From contig NZ_RCCK01000013.1 of the NCBI RefSeq assembly GCF_003664035.1, positions 124,001-188,000 on the forward strand: DNA of 64,000 nucleotides, given 5' to 3'. The notes under the pieces are model-generated. The model was not told where the DNA came from. It saw nothing but the letters and a program-made list of their open reading frames with translations, and made no database searches. The position numbers and the translations under genes are program-made. Positions 50,431 to 59,884 of this stretch are shown piece after piece; the first letter of the stretch is position 1; each line of letters starts with the position of its first letter. The stretch is from Pedobacter alluvionis. Lineage in GTDB: Bacteria; Bacteroidota; Bacteroidia; Sphingobacteriales; Sphingobacteriaceae.

Positions 50431-52293
50431 TTGAGCACACTAATTGCGGCAGAAGGCTTAGGGCATGGTTATCATGACGAATGGCTATTTAAAAATTTAA
50501 CCTTAGGTATTAACTCTGGTCAGCGCGTGGCGTTGGTTGGAATTAATGGCGCAGGCAAGAGTACACTTTTGAAATTGCTGGCAGAAAGGTTCCCTCCGCT
50601 CGAAGGTAAAATTGTAAAAAACAAAGCTGTTAAAATTGGTTTCCTTGATCAGGAGCCACAGTTTACTGAAGGTTTCTCCATCAGTGACCATATATTTTCT
50701 TTAGAGAATAAACAACAACAGTTGATTAAGGAATATGAAGAATTAATCGAAAATCCTAATCCAGACGAAAAAACGCTTAACCGTTTATATGAAGAGTTAA
50801 GTGAACATAATGCCTGGGAATATGAGCACGAGATTAAAACCATTTTAAACAGGATGGGCATTACTCATCTTCAACAGAAAATATCTACCCTATCTGGTGG
50901 ACAAAAGAAACGTTTAGCTCTGGCTAAACTTTTAATTGAAGATCCGGAAATTCTTGTGCTTGATGAGCCAACTAACCACTTGGATATTGATACCATTGAA
51001 TGGCTGGAGAAATTATTAACTACCGGGCAAAAAACGATTTTACTCGTTACGCACGACAGGTACTTTTTGGATAATGTTTGCAATACCATTGTTGAGTTAG
51101 ATAGAGGTAAGATTTATAACTATAACGGAAATTACGCTTACTTCTTAGAAAAGAAAAGCGAAAGAGAAGCTTTAGACGCGACGGTTTTACATAAGAACCA
51201 ACAGCTATTAAAGAAAGAATTGGAATGGATGAGGCGCATGCCACAGGCACGTGGAACCAAATCTAACGCCAGAATCAATGCTTTTTATGATTTAGAGGAA
51301 AAATCAAAGAAAAAGTCTGATAATCAGAGTATTAACCTCCAAATGAAGATGTCTCGTCAAGGCGGGAAGATCATAGAGGTCGAACACATTGCAAAATCTT
51401 TTGATGGACGTCCAATTATAAATGATTTCAGTTATACTTTCAAAAAAGGAGATAGAATTGGTTTAGCAGGAAAAAATGGTACTGGTAAATCCACTTTGCT
51501 AAATATCATTACGAGTCAATTAAAGCCAGATGCTGGTAAAGTTGATACTGGGGATACAACTGTTTTTGGTTATTACAAACAAGGTGGTTTAACTTTCGAT
51601 CCAAAGGAAAGGGTAATTGATATTGTAAAATCGGACGCCGAATACATTAAGATGGCTGACGGTTCAGTAATTACGGCCTCTGCCCTATTAACTCTATTTC
51701 TCTTCCCGCCGAAGAAACAACATGGTATGGTTGAGAAATTAAGTGGTGGTGAAAAGAAACGTTTGAACCTGATGAAAGTGCTCATGCAAAATCCGAACTT
51801 TTTAATTCTGGATGAACCAACGAACGATCTTGACATAGACACCCTGAACGTTCTTGAAGAATTTTTAGAAAACTTTCCAGGCATATTAATGCTGGTTTCA
51901 CACGACAGGTACTTGCTCGACAAAATGAGTGATCAACTATTTATCATGGAGGGCGAAGGTGTTGTTAAAATTTATAATGGTAATTATTCAGAGTACCGTT
52001 TAAGTTTAGAACAGCCAAAAGCAAAAACAGAAACTAAAAAAGCACCCGCCCCTGCAGCGGAACAAGCACCCGTTAAAGCTGCAAAAAAACTAAGTTTCAA
52101 GGAGCAAAAAGAATTAGAAGAGAGCGAAAAAGGCATAGCAGAAACAGAAAAAAAAATAGCATTACTTAATGAAAGTTTAGTTAAAATCGATGCGACCGAC
52201 TATGTAAAAATCCAGGAAGTTTCCAGCGAAATTAAAACCCTTCAAGGTAAACTTGACGAGTACACCATGCGTTGGCTCGAACTTTCAGAATAA
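50431..52293 (+). CDS. uup: ABC-F ATPase, Uup-like
   Basis: A soluble ATPase of 620 residues with two ABC domains: Walker A GINGAGKSTLL (about 36-46) and GKNGTGKSTLL (about 350-360), signatures LSGGQKKRLALAKL and LSGGEKKRLNLMKV, and an interdomain linker (about 240-300) that includes the ribosome-contacting arm (LLKKELEWMRRMPQARGTKSNAR). The C-terminal alanine/proline linker and coiled coil (about 535-620) make Uup more likely than EttA. ABC-F proteins act on ribosomes or DNA intermediates; Uup also affects transposon excision. The start is TTG; no ATG lies near the conserved N-terminus. Confidence 0.88.
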   Translation: MSTLIAAEGLGHGYHDEWLFKNLTLGINSGQRVALVGINGAGKSTLLKLLAERFPPLEGKIVKNKAVKIGFLDQEPQFTEGFSISDHIFSLENKQQQLIKEYEELIENPNPDEKTLNRLYEELSEHNAWEYEHEIKTILNRMGITHLQQKISTLSGGQKKRLALAKLLIEDPEILVLDEPTNHLDIDTIEWLEKLLTTGQKTILLVTHDRYFLDNVCNTIVELDRGKIYNYNGNYAYFLEKKSEREALDATVLHKNQQLLKKELEWMRRMPQARGTKSNARINAFYDLEEKSKKKSDNQSINLQMKMSRQGGKIIEVEHIAKSFDGRPIINDFSYTFKKGDRIGLAGKNGTGKSTLLNIITSQLKPDAGKVDTGDTTVFGYYKQGGLTFDPKERVIDIVKSDAEYIKMADGSVITASALLTLFLFPPKKQHGMVEKLSGGEKKRLNLMKVLMQNPNFLILDEPTNDLDIDTLNVLEEFLENFPGILMLVSHDRYLLDKMSDQLFIMEGEGVVKIYNGNYSEYRLSLEQPKAKTETKKAPAPAAEQAPVKAAKKLSFKEQKELEESEKGIAETEKKIALLNESLVKIDATDYVKIQEVSSEIKTLQGKLDEYTMRWLELSE

Positions 52294-52327
52294 ATAATAA
52301 AGCAATTCAAACTTAATTTCCACGTTA

Positions 52328-52343
52328 TGTTTCACGTGGAACG
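52328..52343. other. parS-like site 1
   Basis: TGTTTCACGTGGAACG has the CACGTG core of ParB-binding parS sites (TGTTNCACGTGNAACA) and differs from a full palindrome at two positions. It lies 35 bases after the ABC-F stop and 155 bases before the second site. Confidence 0.65.
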
Positions 52344-52494
52344 TTAATAAAAATTGTAAGTTTATTTGAGTGCAAAATAATACTGGTAGGTCTTTAATTA
52401 AGTTCAGACTGACAATGATTAAAAATTATTAAAAGTAAAAGAAGCCCTATGCATGATACTGATCCTATTTCAGCATCTTATAAAAGTTAAAACC

Positions 52495-52516
52495 AATTGT
52501 TCCACGTGGAACAATT
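52495..52516. other. parS-like site 2, perfect palindrome
   Basis: The core TGTTCCACGTGGAACA (52498-52513) is a perfect 16-base palindrome fitting the parS consensus, extended by AAT/ATT on each side to 22 bases. It lies 18 bases before mnmG, a gene often near the origin. ParB is not in this window. An alternative is a transcription factor site for the mnmG promoter. Confidence 0.75.
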
Positions 52517-52533
52517 AAAGAAATATATTAAAA

Positions 52534-54396
52534 ATGTTTGCAAAATACGATTTGATTGTCGTTGGTGCTGGTCACGCAGGCTGCGAAGCTGCTGCTGCTG
52601 CTGCCAATTTAGGATCATCTGTTTTATTAATTACAATGAATATGGGCACCATTGCCCAAATGAGTTGTAACCCTGCTATGGGTGGTGTAGCTAAAGGACA
52701 GATTGTTCGCGAGGTGGATGCAATGGGTGGTTACTCAGGTGTCATCTCTGATAAATCGACCATTCAATTTAGAATGCTAAACAAATCTAAGGGTCCTGCT
52801 ATGTGGAGTCCTAGAGCACAAATTGACAGAATGCGCTTTGCAGAAGAATGGCGTTTAGCATTGGAGCGAACACCTAATCTTGATATATGGCAAGACAGTG
52901 TTGTTGGTTTGTTGGTAAGAGAAAATACAGTATATGGTGTTAAGACTTCTTTAGGTATCGAGATAGAAAGTAAAGCAGTAGTACTTACCAATGGAACATT
53001 TTTGAATGGTGTAATGCACATCGGAGAAAAGAAATTTGGGGGAGGTAGAACAGCTGAAAGAGCATCAACCGGTATTACCGAACAACTGGTAGAACTAGGT
53101 ATGGAAGCAGGCAGAATGAAAACTGGTACTCCCCCACGCGTAGATGGAAGAAGTTTGGATTACACTAAAATGGAAGAACAATGGGGTGATGAAAATCCAG
53201 GTAAATTCTCCTACACGGATACCGAAGTTTCAACAGATCAACGTTGTTGCTGGATCACTTATACCAATGGAGATGTTCATGAAACTTTAAAAGAAGGTTT
53301 CGAAAAATCACCAATGTTCACTGGAAGAATTAAAGGTTTAGGTCCGAGATATTGTCCATCTATTGAAGATAAAATTAATCGTTTTGCTGAGCGCGACAGA
53401 CATCAGATTTTCGTTGAACCTGAAGGATGGAATACCTGTGAAATTTATGTAAATGGATTTTCAACATCACTTCCGGAAGATGTACAATTTAAAGCACTAA
53501 GATTAATACCAGGTTTTGAGCAGGCAAAAATGTTCAGACCCGGTTATGCCATTGAATACGATTTCTTCCCACCTACCCAATTGTCTTTAACATTAGAAAC
53601 AAAATTGATCAGCAATTTATTTTTAGCCGGACAAATAAATGGAACTACTGGTTATGAAGAGGCGGCTTGCCAAGGTTTCATGGCTGGTATAAATGCACAT
53701 CAAAAAATCACTGATAAACATGAACTGATCATGAAAAGATCTGACAGTTATATCGGTGTTTTAATTGATGACCTGGTAACGAAAGGAACAGAAGAACCTT
53801 ATCGCATGTTTACCTCAAGAGCAGAACACCGCTTATTATTGAGGCAAGATAATGCCGATATACGCCTGTCTCCTATCGGACATGAACTGGGTTTAATTTC
53901 TGACGAGCGTTTAGAAAAGGTAAACCAGAAAATTGCAAATGCTGATGCTTTGGTCAAGTTTACCAAAAACCAGGGTATAGAAATGAGCGATGCCAATCCA
54001 ATGCTTGAAAGTTTAGGATCAAGTGTTTTAAATCAAAATGTTAAAATACACAGCCTGGTTGGTAGACCTCATGTTGGTTTGCCCGATCTGATCAAGGTAA
54101 GCAAAGCGCTTGCAGAAGCGACAAAAGATTTAGACAATGAGACTATTGAACAAGCCGAAATCAAAATTAAGTATGAAAGCTATTTTGAAAAAGAAAATGA
54201 AATTGTAGCGAAGATGCTGAAGATGGAAGACAAAGAAATTAAACCAGATTTCGACTATAATAAAATTGTTTCCATTTCAAAAGAGGCCAGAGAAAAATTA
54301 TTTAAGATCAAACCACGTACTTTGGGTCAGGCTTCGCGAATTTCTGGCGTTTCACCTTCAGATATATCAGTTTTAATGGTTTATATTAATAAGTAA
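52534..54396 (+). CDS. mnmG: tRNA uridine-5-carboxymethylaminomethyl modification enzyme MnmG
   Basis: MnmG (GidA) works with MnmE to place 5-carboxymethylaminomethyl groups at U34 of tRNAs, using FAD, NADH and methylene-THF. The 620-residue length is standard. FAD motif: DLIVVGAGHAGCEAAAAAANLG (about 5-26). Family blocks are intact: MSCNPAMGGVAKGQIVREVDAMGG, KTGTPPRVDGRSLDY, and the C-terminal LGQASRISGVSPSDISVLMVYI. In many bacteria it lies near the replication origin; parS-like sites in front of it fit this. Confidence 0.97.
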   Translation: MFAKYDLIVVGAGHAGCEAAAAAANLGSSVLLITMNMGTIAQMSCNPAMGGVAKGQIVREVDAMGGYSGVISDKSTIQFRMLNKSKGPAMWSPRAQIDRMRFAEEWRLALERTPNLDIWQDSVVGLLVRENTVYGVKTSLGIEIESKAVVLTNGTFLNGVMHIGEKKFGGGRTAERASTGITEQLVELGMEAGRMKTGTPPRVDGRSLDYTKMEEQWGDENPGKFSYTDTEVSTDQRCCWITYTNGDVHETLKEGFEKSPMFTGRIKGLGPRYCPSIEDKINRFAERDRHQIFVEPEGWNTCEIYVNGFSTSLPEDVQFKALRLIPGFEQAKMFRPGYAIEYDFFPPTQLSLTLETKLISNLFLAGQINGTTGYEEAACQGFMAGINAHQKITDKHELIMKRSDSYIGVLIDDLVTKGTEEPYRMFTSRAEHRLLLRQDNADIRLSPIGHELGLISDERLEKVNQKIANADALVKFTKNQGIEMSDANPMLESLGSSVLNQNVKIHSLVGRPHVGLPDLIKVSKALAEATKDLDNETIEQAEIKIKYESYFEKENEIVAKMLKMEDKEIKPDFDYNKIVSISKEAREKLFKIKPRTLGQASRISGVSPSDISVLMVYINK

Positions 54397-54517
54397 TTGA
54401 TTATCAATGTTTTAAATAAATTAAAACAGACTTAAAATAAAGCGCTATAAGCTTAAAAAAATATTTTTTAATGTTACGGTTCCAAAAAGTATAAAAATTC
54501 GTCAGAACGTTTAAAAT

Positions 54518-56161
54518 ATGCCAAATTTAAAAGCTCAATATTTTAACCTTAAAAATTTAGCGGTTGTAACAACCTTGCTCCTATTTTTTGGTTGTGCAAG
54601 TATCCAAACACCACAAGGTGGCCCGAAAGATACAAAGCCACCAAAAGTTTTAAGCATGACTCCAAAAAATCAGACGAGGAATTTTAATGCTAAAAAAATT
54701 GTGATCGAGTTTGATGAATATTTTAATCTTAAAGATGAGTTTAAAGAATTTTCTATTTCTCCTGATCAGGAAAAACTTCCGGAATTAAAAAAGCGACAAA
54801 AAAGATTAGAAATTAACCTTAAGGATTCGTTGGAAAAAAATACGACCTACACCTTAAACTTTGGAAAATCTGTCGCCGATGTTAACGAAGGAAATGTTGT
54901 TAAAAATCTGTCTTACGTTTTTTCAACCGGCCCAGAAATTGATTCGTTATCATTAAGTGGTAAGGTAATCAATTCGCTAACTGATGAACCCGAAAAAGAA
55001 GCTACCGTATTTATACTACCCATCGAACGCGATACCATTTTCGGAAAAAGACGTCCTTCTATTTACACCACTACAGATAGTGCCGGAATTTATAAACTGA
55101 ACAACCTAAGAAAGGGCACATATAAAGTGTATGCCATTAAAGAAAGCAGTGGTGGTGGTGATAAAATATACCAGCAGATTTCAGATGAAGTTGGATTTAT
55201 AAAAGAGCCGGTTATAATTGATAAAAACATTGAGAACATAGATCTGCAGATCTTTAAAGAATTGGCACCAGAATTCCGTGTATTAGACCGGAAACTAAAT
55301 AATGACGGTAGCATATCGATTATCTTTAATCAGCAGCTTAAAAGCCCTAAAATTACGGTTACCGATCCTCCTGCGGTTGACGTGGGCAAATACGTACACT
55401 TCACAAAAAATAATGATACGGCAAAAATATGGTTAAAAGACATGAGTTTTGATTCAGTAAAGGTTGCTATTCAGGATCAAGGCAAGATTTTGCAGACGTT
55501 AAATTTTACCAGGGGTAAAAAAGATACTTATACACGCGATGTAACCATAGCAGATAACCTGTTGGGAAGTAAATTAAATCCGTTTCAGCAATTAACGCTT
55601 ACTTTTCCATTTCCGATGACAGCTGCTGATCCATCCAAGATTACCCTTTTAGAGGATTCTGTAAAAAGAACCAATTTCGAATTGGTAAAAGATAGTGTAG
55701 ATCAACAGAAATATTACCTGAAATATCCCTGGAAAACTAAAAGAACTTACGACTTAAAACTAGGCGCAGGTGCGTTTACGGCTATATTTAATGCAAAAAA
55801 TAAAGATTTATCCAAAAAATTTACGCTGGAGAGTTCAGACGCCTACACTACCCTGGTATTAAATGTAACTGTTCCGGATACGTCGAAAAGCTATGTAATT
55901 CAATTTCTAAATGAAAAAAAAGATATTATAAAATCTTTTCCGGTCAGTAAAAATACTAAAGTTACTTTTTCTAAATATCCTGCAGGTAAGTATATGCTCA
56001 GGGTAATTTACGATCACAATAAAAACGGAATCTGGGATACAGGAAGTGTTAAAGGCGGTTACCAACCCGAAAAAGTTTGGTACTTAAAAGCATTAATGGA
56101 TTTAAAACCCAATTGGGAACGGGAAGATCCGTTGGTGATACCAGCACCTCCAATTAAGTAA
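54518..56161 (+). CDS. Lipoprotein with N-terminal Ig-like domain
   Basis: A 547-residue surface or periplasmic lipoprotein. The N-terminal signal ends in a lipobox LFFGC (lipidated C26). Residues about 36-140 form an Ig-like Big_5/SbsA-type domain (KPPKVLSMTPKNQTRNFNAKKIVIEFDEYFNLKDEF) followed by KEATVFILPI carboxypeptidase-like repeats (about 160-230, NNLRKGTYKVYAIKES) and further beta domains to the end (PAGKYMLRVIYDHNKNGIWDTG). Such proteins are common in Bacteroidota; function unknown. It is not in an operon with mnmG (121-base gap). Confidence 0.78.
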   Translation: MPNLKAQYFNLKNLAVVTTLLLFFGCASIQTPQGGPKDTKPPKVLSMTPKNQTRNFNAKKIVIEFDEYFNLKDEFKEFSISPDQEKLPELKKRQKRLEINLKDSLEKNTTYTLNFGKSVADVNEGNVVKNLSYVFSTGPEIDSLSLSGKVINSLTDEPEKEATVFILPIERDTIFGKRRPSIYTTTDSAGIYKLNNLRKGTYKVYAIKESSGGGDKIYQQISDEVGFIKEPVIIDKNIENIDLQIFKELAPEFRVLDRKLNNDGSISIIFNQQLKSPKITVTDPPAVDVGKYVHFTKNNDTAKIWLKDMSFDSVKVAIQDQGKILQTLNFTRGKKDTYTRDVTIADNLLGSKLNPFQQLTLTFPFPMTAADPSKITLLEDSVKRTNFELVKDSVDQQKYYLKYPWKTKRTYDLKLGAGAFTAIFNAKNKDLSKKFTLESSDAYTTLVLNVTVPDTSKSYVIQFLNEKKDIIKSFPVSKNTKVTFSKYPAGKYMLRVIYDHNKNGIWDTGSVKGGYQPEKVWYLKALMDLKPNWEREDPLVIPAPPIK

Positions 56162-56167
56162 AAAAAC

Positions 56168-56251
56168 CGTCATCTCGACTGAAGCGCAGCGAAATGGAAA
56201 TATCTACCCATACAGATTTCTCGACTACGTTGCACTCCGCTCTAAATGACG
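56168..56251. repeat. Palindromic repeat, CGTCATCTCGACT ... AAATGACG
   Basis: Inverted ends CGTCAT/AAATGACG and inner GAAGCGCAGCGAAATGGA with TTTCTCGACTACGTTGCACTCCGC. It separates two convergent genes, starting 6 bases after the lipoprotein stop and ending 4 bases before the carbonic anhydrase stop. Confidence 0.8.
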
Positions 56252-56255
56252 TTTA

Positions 56256-56768
56256 TTACTTGGTAAACCAGCCCGAATACATAACATAGTTATCAGGAAG
56301 TTTATTCAACAAAGCCCTTTGCTCATCAGTAATGGGCTTTATTTTTTTTGCAGGCGTACCAGCATATAAATAGCCTGTTTCGCATATGGTATTTTCCAGT
56401 ACTACAGATCCAGCAGCAATAATACAATACTCTTCTATCATTGCATGGTCCATTACAATAGCGCCCATGCCGATCAACACATTATCCTGAACAGTACAAC
56501 CATGTACGATTGCATTATGACCGACAGACACTCTATTACCGATGTGTGTAGACGCTTTTAAGTAGGTGGCATGGATTACTGCACCATCTTGTATATTAGA
56601 TTCATTTCCTATCGTAATCGCATTTACATCGCCTCTAATCACAGCATTAAACCATACTGAACATTTATCACCTATTATTACATCACCAACTATGGTAGCA
56701 TTCTCTGCAATGAAATTGTCATTTCCAATTTCGGGATATTTATCTTTTACGGGTAGTATTAAAGGCAT
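56256..56768 (-). CDS. Gamma-carbonic anhydrase family protein
   Basis: A 170-residue left-handed beta-helix protein (hexapeptide repeats, e.g. NATIVGDVIIGDKCSVWFNAVIRGDVNAITIGN). The zinc histidines are in IQDGAVIHATYL, VSVGHNAIVHGCTVQ, as in Cam/YrdA/PaaY proteins. Whether it hydrates CO2 or acts on acyl groups cannot be told. It is followed downstream by a repeat and precedes nadB on the same strand by 71 bases. A GTAAGATGG word repeat lies upstream at 56776-56790. Confidence 0.9.
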   Translation of the reverse strand: MPLILPVKDKYPEIGNDNFIAENATIVGDVIIGDKCSVWFNAVIRGDVNAITIGNESNIQDGAVIHATYLKASTHIGNRVSVGHNAIVHGCTVQDNVLIGMGAIVMDHAMIEEYCIIAAGSVVLENTICETGYLYAGTPAKKIKPITDEQRALLNKLPDNYVMYSGWFTK

Positions 56769-56839
56769 AATATAATGTAAGATGGTTGATGAAAAATGGA
56801 CGACGTATTAAAGTCCCCTTAAGGGGATTTACAGGTGTA

Positions 56840-58426
56840 CTAAAAAATAGTATCTACCAATTCCTTAGCATGTTCAGGGTAATCAGTAGTATAATGTAGT
56901 CCCCTACTCTCTTTTCTTTGCATGGCAGATTTAATCACCAGATAAGCAGTTTGAATTACATTTCTTAATTCGCAAAGTTTAACCGAAACCTTATTCTTTT
57001 TATAAAATTCTTCCGTTTCCTGGTAAATTAAAAACAAACGGCGATGTGCCCTTTCTAAACGGAAATCAGAACGTACAATACCAACATAATCTCCCATAAC
57101 TTTTTGCAGCTCCCTGAGGTTATGTGTTACCAATACATCTTCATTACTTTGGGTAACCCCTTTAGAGTCCCATTCCGGAATATGATCAGGAATCACATTA
57201 TTTTTAAAGTTCTCTATAGCATCCTGATAAATGCGGTGTGCAAAAACGGTAGCTTCAAGTAAAGAATTGGAAGCCAATCGGTTAGCACCATGCAAACCAG
57301 TTGAAGAACACTCTCCACAGGCATACAAATTTTTAATTGAAGAGCGACCATATTCATCAACCAGGATACCACCACACATATAATGAGATGCAGGAGTAAC
57401 CGGTATATAATCTTTTGTCATGTCAATCCCTATAGATAAACATTTAGCATATATATTAGGAAAGTGTTTCAGAATATCTTCCTTCTTACGCATCGTAATA
57501 TCCAGATAAACAAAATCATCGCCTGATTTCTTCATTTCATTGTCTACCGCACGTGCAACAATATCGCGTGGTGCTAAAGATTTACGCTCATCATACTCAT
57601 GCATAAATTCCTCGCCATTCTTACGTCTTAAAACGCCACCAAAACCCCTCACCGCTTCTGATATTAGGAACGATGGATACTCTCCAGGATGATACAAAGC
57701 AGTTGGATGGAACTGAATAAACTCCATATTCCTAACTTTTCCTTTTGCCCGGTAAACCATTGCCATACCATCTCCTGTTGCAATAACCGGATTTGTTGTG
57801 GCCGAATACACATGTCCGGCACCACCCGAAGCCATCACAGTCACATTTGCCACAATCTTTTCCACATCGTTAAGCTCTGTGTTAAAGGCATATATACCAT
57901 AACAGTTAATATCTTCGGTACGTTTATCCACAAACTCACCCAGGTGATGCTGGGTAATTAACTCCAGCGCAAAGTAATGTGTTAATATCTCTATGTTGTT
58001 ATTCTCATGTATTTCACTTAGCAATACCCGCTCAATCTCATATCCGGTGATATCTTTATAGTGCAAAACACGGTGTTCGGAGTGACCACCTTCTTTAGCT
58101 AAATCGTAAAAACCAGCATTGTCTTTATCGAAATTAATACCGTAGTCAATAATCTCCTGAATACGCTGAGGCCCCTCTTTTACAACGATTTCCACAATTT
58201 TTTCATCGCATAATCCGTCACCCGCAATCAGTGTATCTTCGATATGTTTTTCAAAAGAATCACCTTTATCCACCACTACTGCAACCCCACCCTGAGCGTA
58301 TTTTGTATTCGATTCGTCTTCATTCGACTTCGTAACAATTAAAACCTTACCGAACTTTGCAGCTTTAAGTGCAAAACTCAAACCCGCTATACCTGAACCA
58401 ATTACCAGAAAATCTACTTTTCTCAT
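56840..58426 (-). CDS. nadB: L-aspartate oxidase
   Basis: An FAD enzyme that oxidises L-aspartate to iminoaspartate, the first step of de novo NAD synthesis. The 528-residue protein has the dinucleotide motif VIGSGIAGLSFALKAAKFG (about 8-26), QGGVAVV, the FIQFHPTALY and HRVLHYKDITG blocks, GGVLVDEYGRSSIKNLYACGECSSTGLHGANRLASNSLLEATVFAHR, and the C-terminal helical domain. ATG at 58426 (MRKVDF) is preferred to 58438. It is divergent from nadA, and the two products work together. Confidence 0.95.
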   Translation of the reverse strand: MRKVDFLVIGSGIAGLSFALKAAKFGKVLIVTKSNEDESNTKYAQGGVAVVVDKGDSFEKHIEDTLIAGDGLCDEKIVEIVVKEGPQRIQEIIDYGINFDKDNAGFYDLAKEGGHSEHRVLHYKDITGYEIERVLLSEIHENNNIEILTHYFALELITQHHLGEFVDKRTEDINCYGIYAFNTELNDVEKIVANVTVMASGGAGHVYSATTNPVIATGDGMAMVYRAKGKVRNMEFIQFHPTALYHPGEYPSFLISEAVRGFGGVLRRKNGEEFMHEYDERKSLAPRDIVARAVDNEMKKSGDDFVYLDITMRKKEDILKHFPNIYAKCLSIGIDMTKDYIPVTPASHYMCGGILVDEYGRSSIKNLYACGECSSTGLHGANRLASNSLLEATVFAHRIYQDAIENFKNNVIPDHIPEWDSKGVTQSNEDVLVTHNLRELQKVMGDYVGIVRSDFRLERAHRRLFLIYQETEEFYKKNKVSVKLCELRNVIQTAYLVIKSAMQRKESRGLHYTTDYPEHAKELVDTIF

Positions 58427-58439
58427 TAATAAAAACATT

Positions 58440-58820
58440 TAATTATCCACGATGTTAACAACTAGTTAATAAATGTTAACTCTGTGTCTAAATTATCCTA
58501 ACAAATAAATTTGAATGTTTAAAGCTACTCTAAAAACACAATTTGCCACAATCTTTTGCGCAATTTTTAAGCAGCTTTATACAAGTAATTAACTTTTTCA
58601 CCACTTATAAACAATTAACATTCCGGTATTGATAAAAATTGAACCGATTTTCGATAACCCTGAAAATCAAACTTATGATATTATAAAAATGTAATCTAAA
58701 TGTTAGTAAACGATTAACAACTTATATAAAAGAAAGAATTTTATCAACTTGCCAACATTATTAACACACTAATAAACAAACAAGATTTATTTATTTAAAA
58801 TAACTTATTAATTATTGAGA
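58440..58820. other. AT-rich nadB-nadA gap, candidate oriC
   Basis: A 380-base stretch, strongly AT-rich, with several near-matches to DnaA boxes (TTATNCACA): TTATCCACG 58443-58451, TTAGACACA on the minus strand 58483-58491, TTATACAAG 58577-58585, TTATAAACA 58615-58623 and TTATTAACA 58758-58766. It lies between divergent genes and 6 kb from the parS-like sites. No box is a perfect match, and AT-rich DNA gives such matches by chance, so this is a candidate only. It may just be the shared nadA/nadB regulatory region. Confidence 0.4.
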
Positions 58821-58832
58821 CGTGGAAAGCTT

Positions 58833-58840
58833 TATCTTTG
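58833..58840 (+). promoter_or_regulatory. -7 box of nadA
   Basis: TATCTTTG lies inside a longer frame that starts at GTG 58822, which argues for the ATG at 58876 as the true start. TTG at 58815-58817 is a poor -33 box. Confidence 0.55.
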
Positions 58841-58875
58841 ACCAACGTCAAAATTCAAAAAAGGAAAATTTTAAA

Positions 58876-59874
58876 ATGAACATAGATGTCTTAGAAGAAA
58901 TCAACAAAAAAGGTTTCGCAGAAGAAGAAATTGATCCTACACTTGATCTTTTTGCAGAGATTGAGAAATTAAAAAAGGAAAAGAATGCCATCATCCTTGC
59001 ACATTATTACCAAGAACCTGACATACAGGATATTGCGGACTATATTGGCGATAGTTTAGGCTTATCTCAGGAGGCTGCAAAAACAGATGCAGATGTAATT
59101 GTTTTTGCTGGTGTGCATTTTATGGCCGAAACGGCGAAGATTTTATCGCCTAATAAAACGGTTTTATTACCTGATGTAAAGGCAGGTTGCTCATTAGCAG
59201 ATAGTTGTCCGCCGCATTTATTTAGAAAGTTTAAGGAAAAATATCCGGATCACCTGGTCATCACTTATGTAAACTGCACGGCCGAATTAAAAGCTTTAAG
59301 TGATATTGTTTGTACCAGTACGAATGCTGTTCAAATTGTAGAAAGTTTACCTAAAGACCAAAAAATAATATTCGGTCCTGACCGAAATTTAGGCGCTTAT
59401 GTAGCAAAGAAAACCGGACGCGATTTGGTGTTGTGGAATGGTGCCTGCATGGTACATGAAATTTTCTCACAGGAAAAAATTACAAAACTGAAAGAACGCC
59501 ATCCGAATGCTAAATTTATTGCGCACCCGGAATGTGAAGAAGTGGTTTTGAAAATGGCTGATTATATTGGTTCAACAACCGGACTTTTAAAATATACGAT
59601 TACCAATCCCGCTACCGAATTTATTGTAGCTACTGAAAGTGGAATTATCCACCAGATGGAGAAGGCAAATCCAACAAAAACATTTATTCCGGCGCCGCCG
59701 AATAACAGCTGTGCCTGCAACGATTGTCCGTACATGAAAAGAAATACTTTAGAAAAACTATATTTATGTATTAAAAATGGTTTGCCAGAAGTAACTGTAC
59801 CTGAGCATATTATTGAACTTGCCCGTAAACCGATTCAAAGGATGCTGGATATTTCGGCTGAATTGGGGTTGTAA
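58876..59874 (+). CDS. nadA: Quinolinate synthase A
   Basis: A [4Fe-4S] enzyme that condenses iminoaspartate with dihydroxyacetone phosphate to quinolinate, the step after NadB. The 332-residue protein has family blocks AIILAHYYQEPDIQDIADYIGDSLGLSQ, VIVFAGVHFMAETAKIL, ADSCPP, TYVNCTAELKALSDIVCTSTNA, HPECEEVV and CNDCPYMKRNTLEKLY. The cysteines that hold the cluster lie in the VNCTAE, HPECEE and CNDCPYM segments. It faces away from nadB, so the two share a regulatory gap. Confidence 0.95.
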   Translation: MNIDVLEEINKKGFAEEEIDPTLDLFAEIEKLKKEKNAIILAHYYQEPDIQDIADYIGDSLGLSQEAAKTDADVIVFAGVHFMAETAKILSPNKTVLLPDVKAGCSLADSCPPHLFRKFKEKYPDHLVITYVNCTAELKALSDIVCTSTNAVQIVESLPKDQKIIFGPDRNLGAYVAKKTGRDLVLWNGACMVHEIFSQEKITKLKERHPNAKFIAHPECEEVVLKMADYIGSTTGLLKYTITNPATEFIVATESGIIHQMEKANPTKTFIPAPPNNSCACNDCPYMKRNTLEKLYLCIKNGLPEVTVPEHIIELARKPIQRMLDISAELGL

Positions 59875-59884
59875 CAAGATAAAT

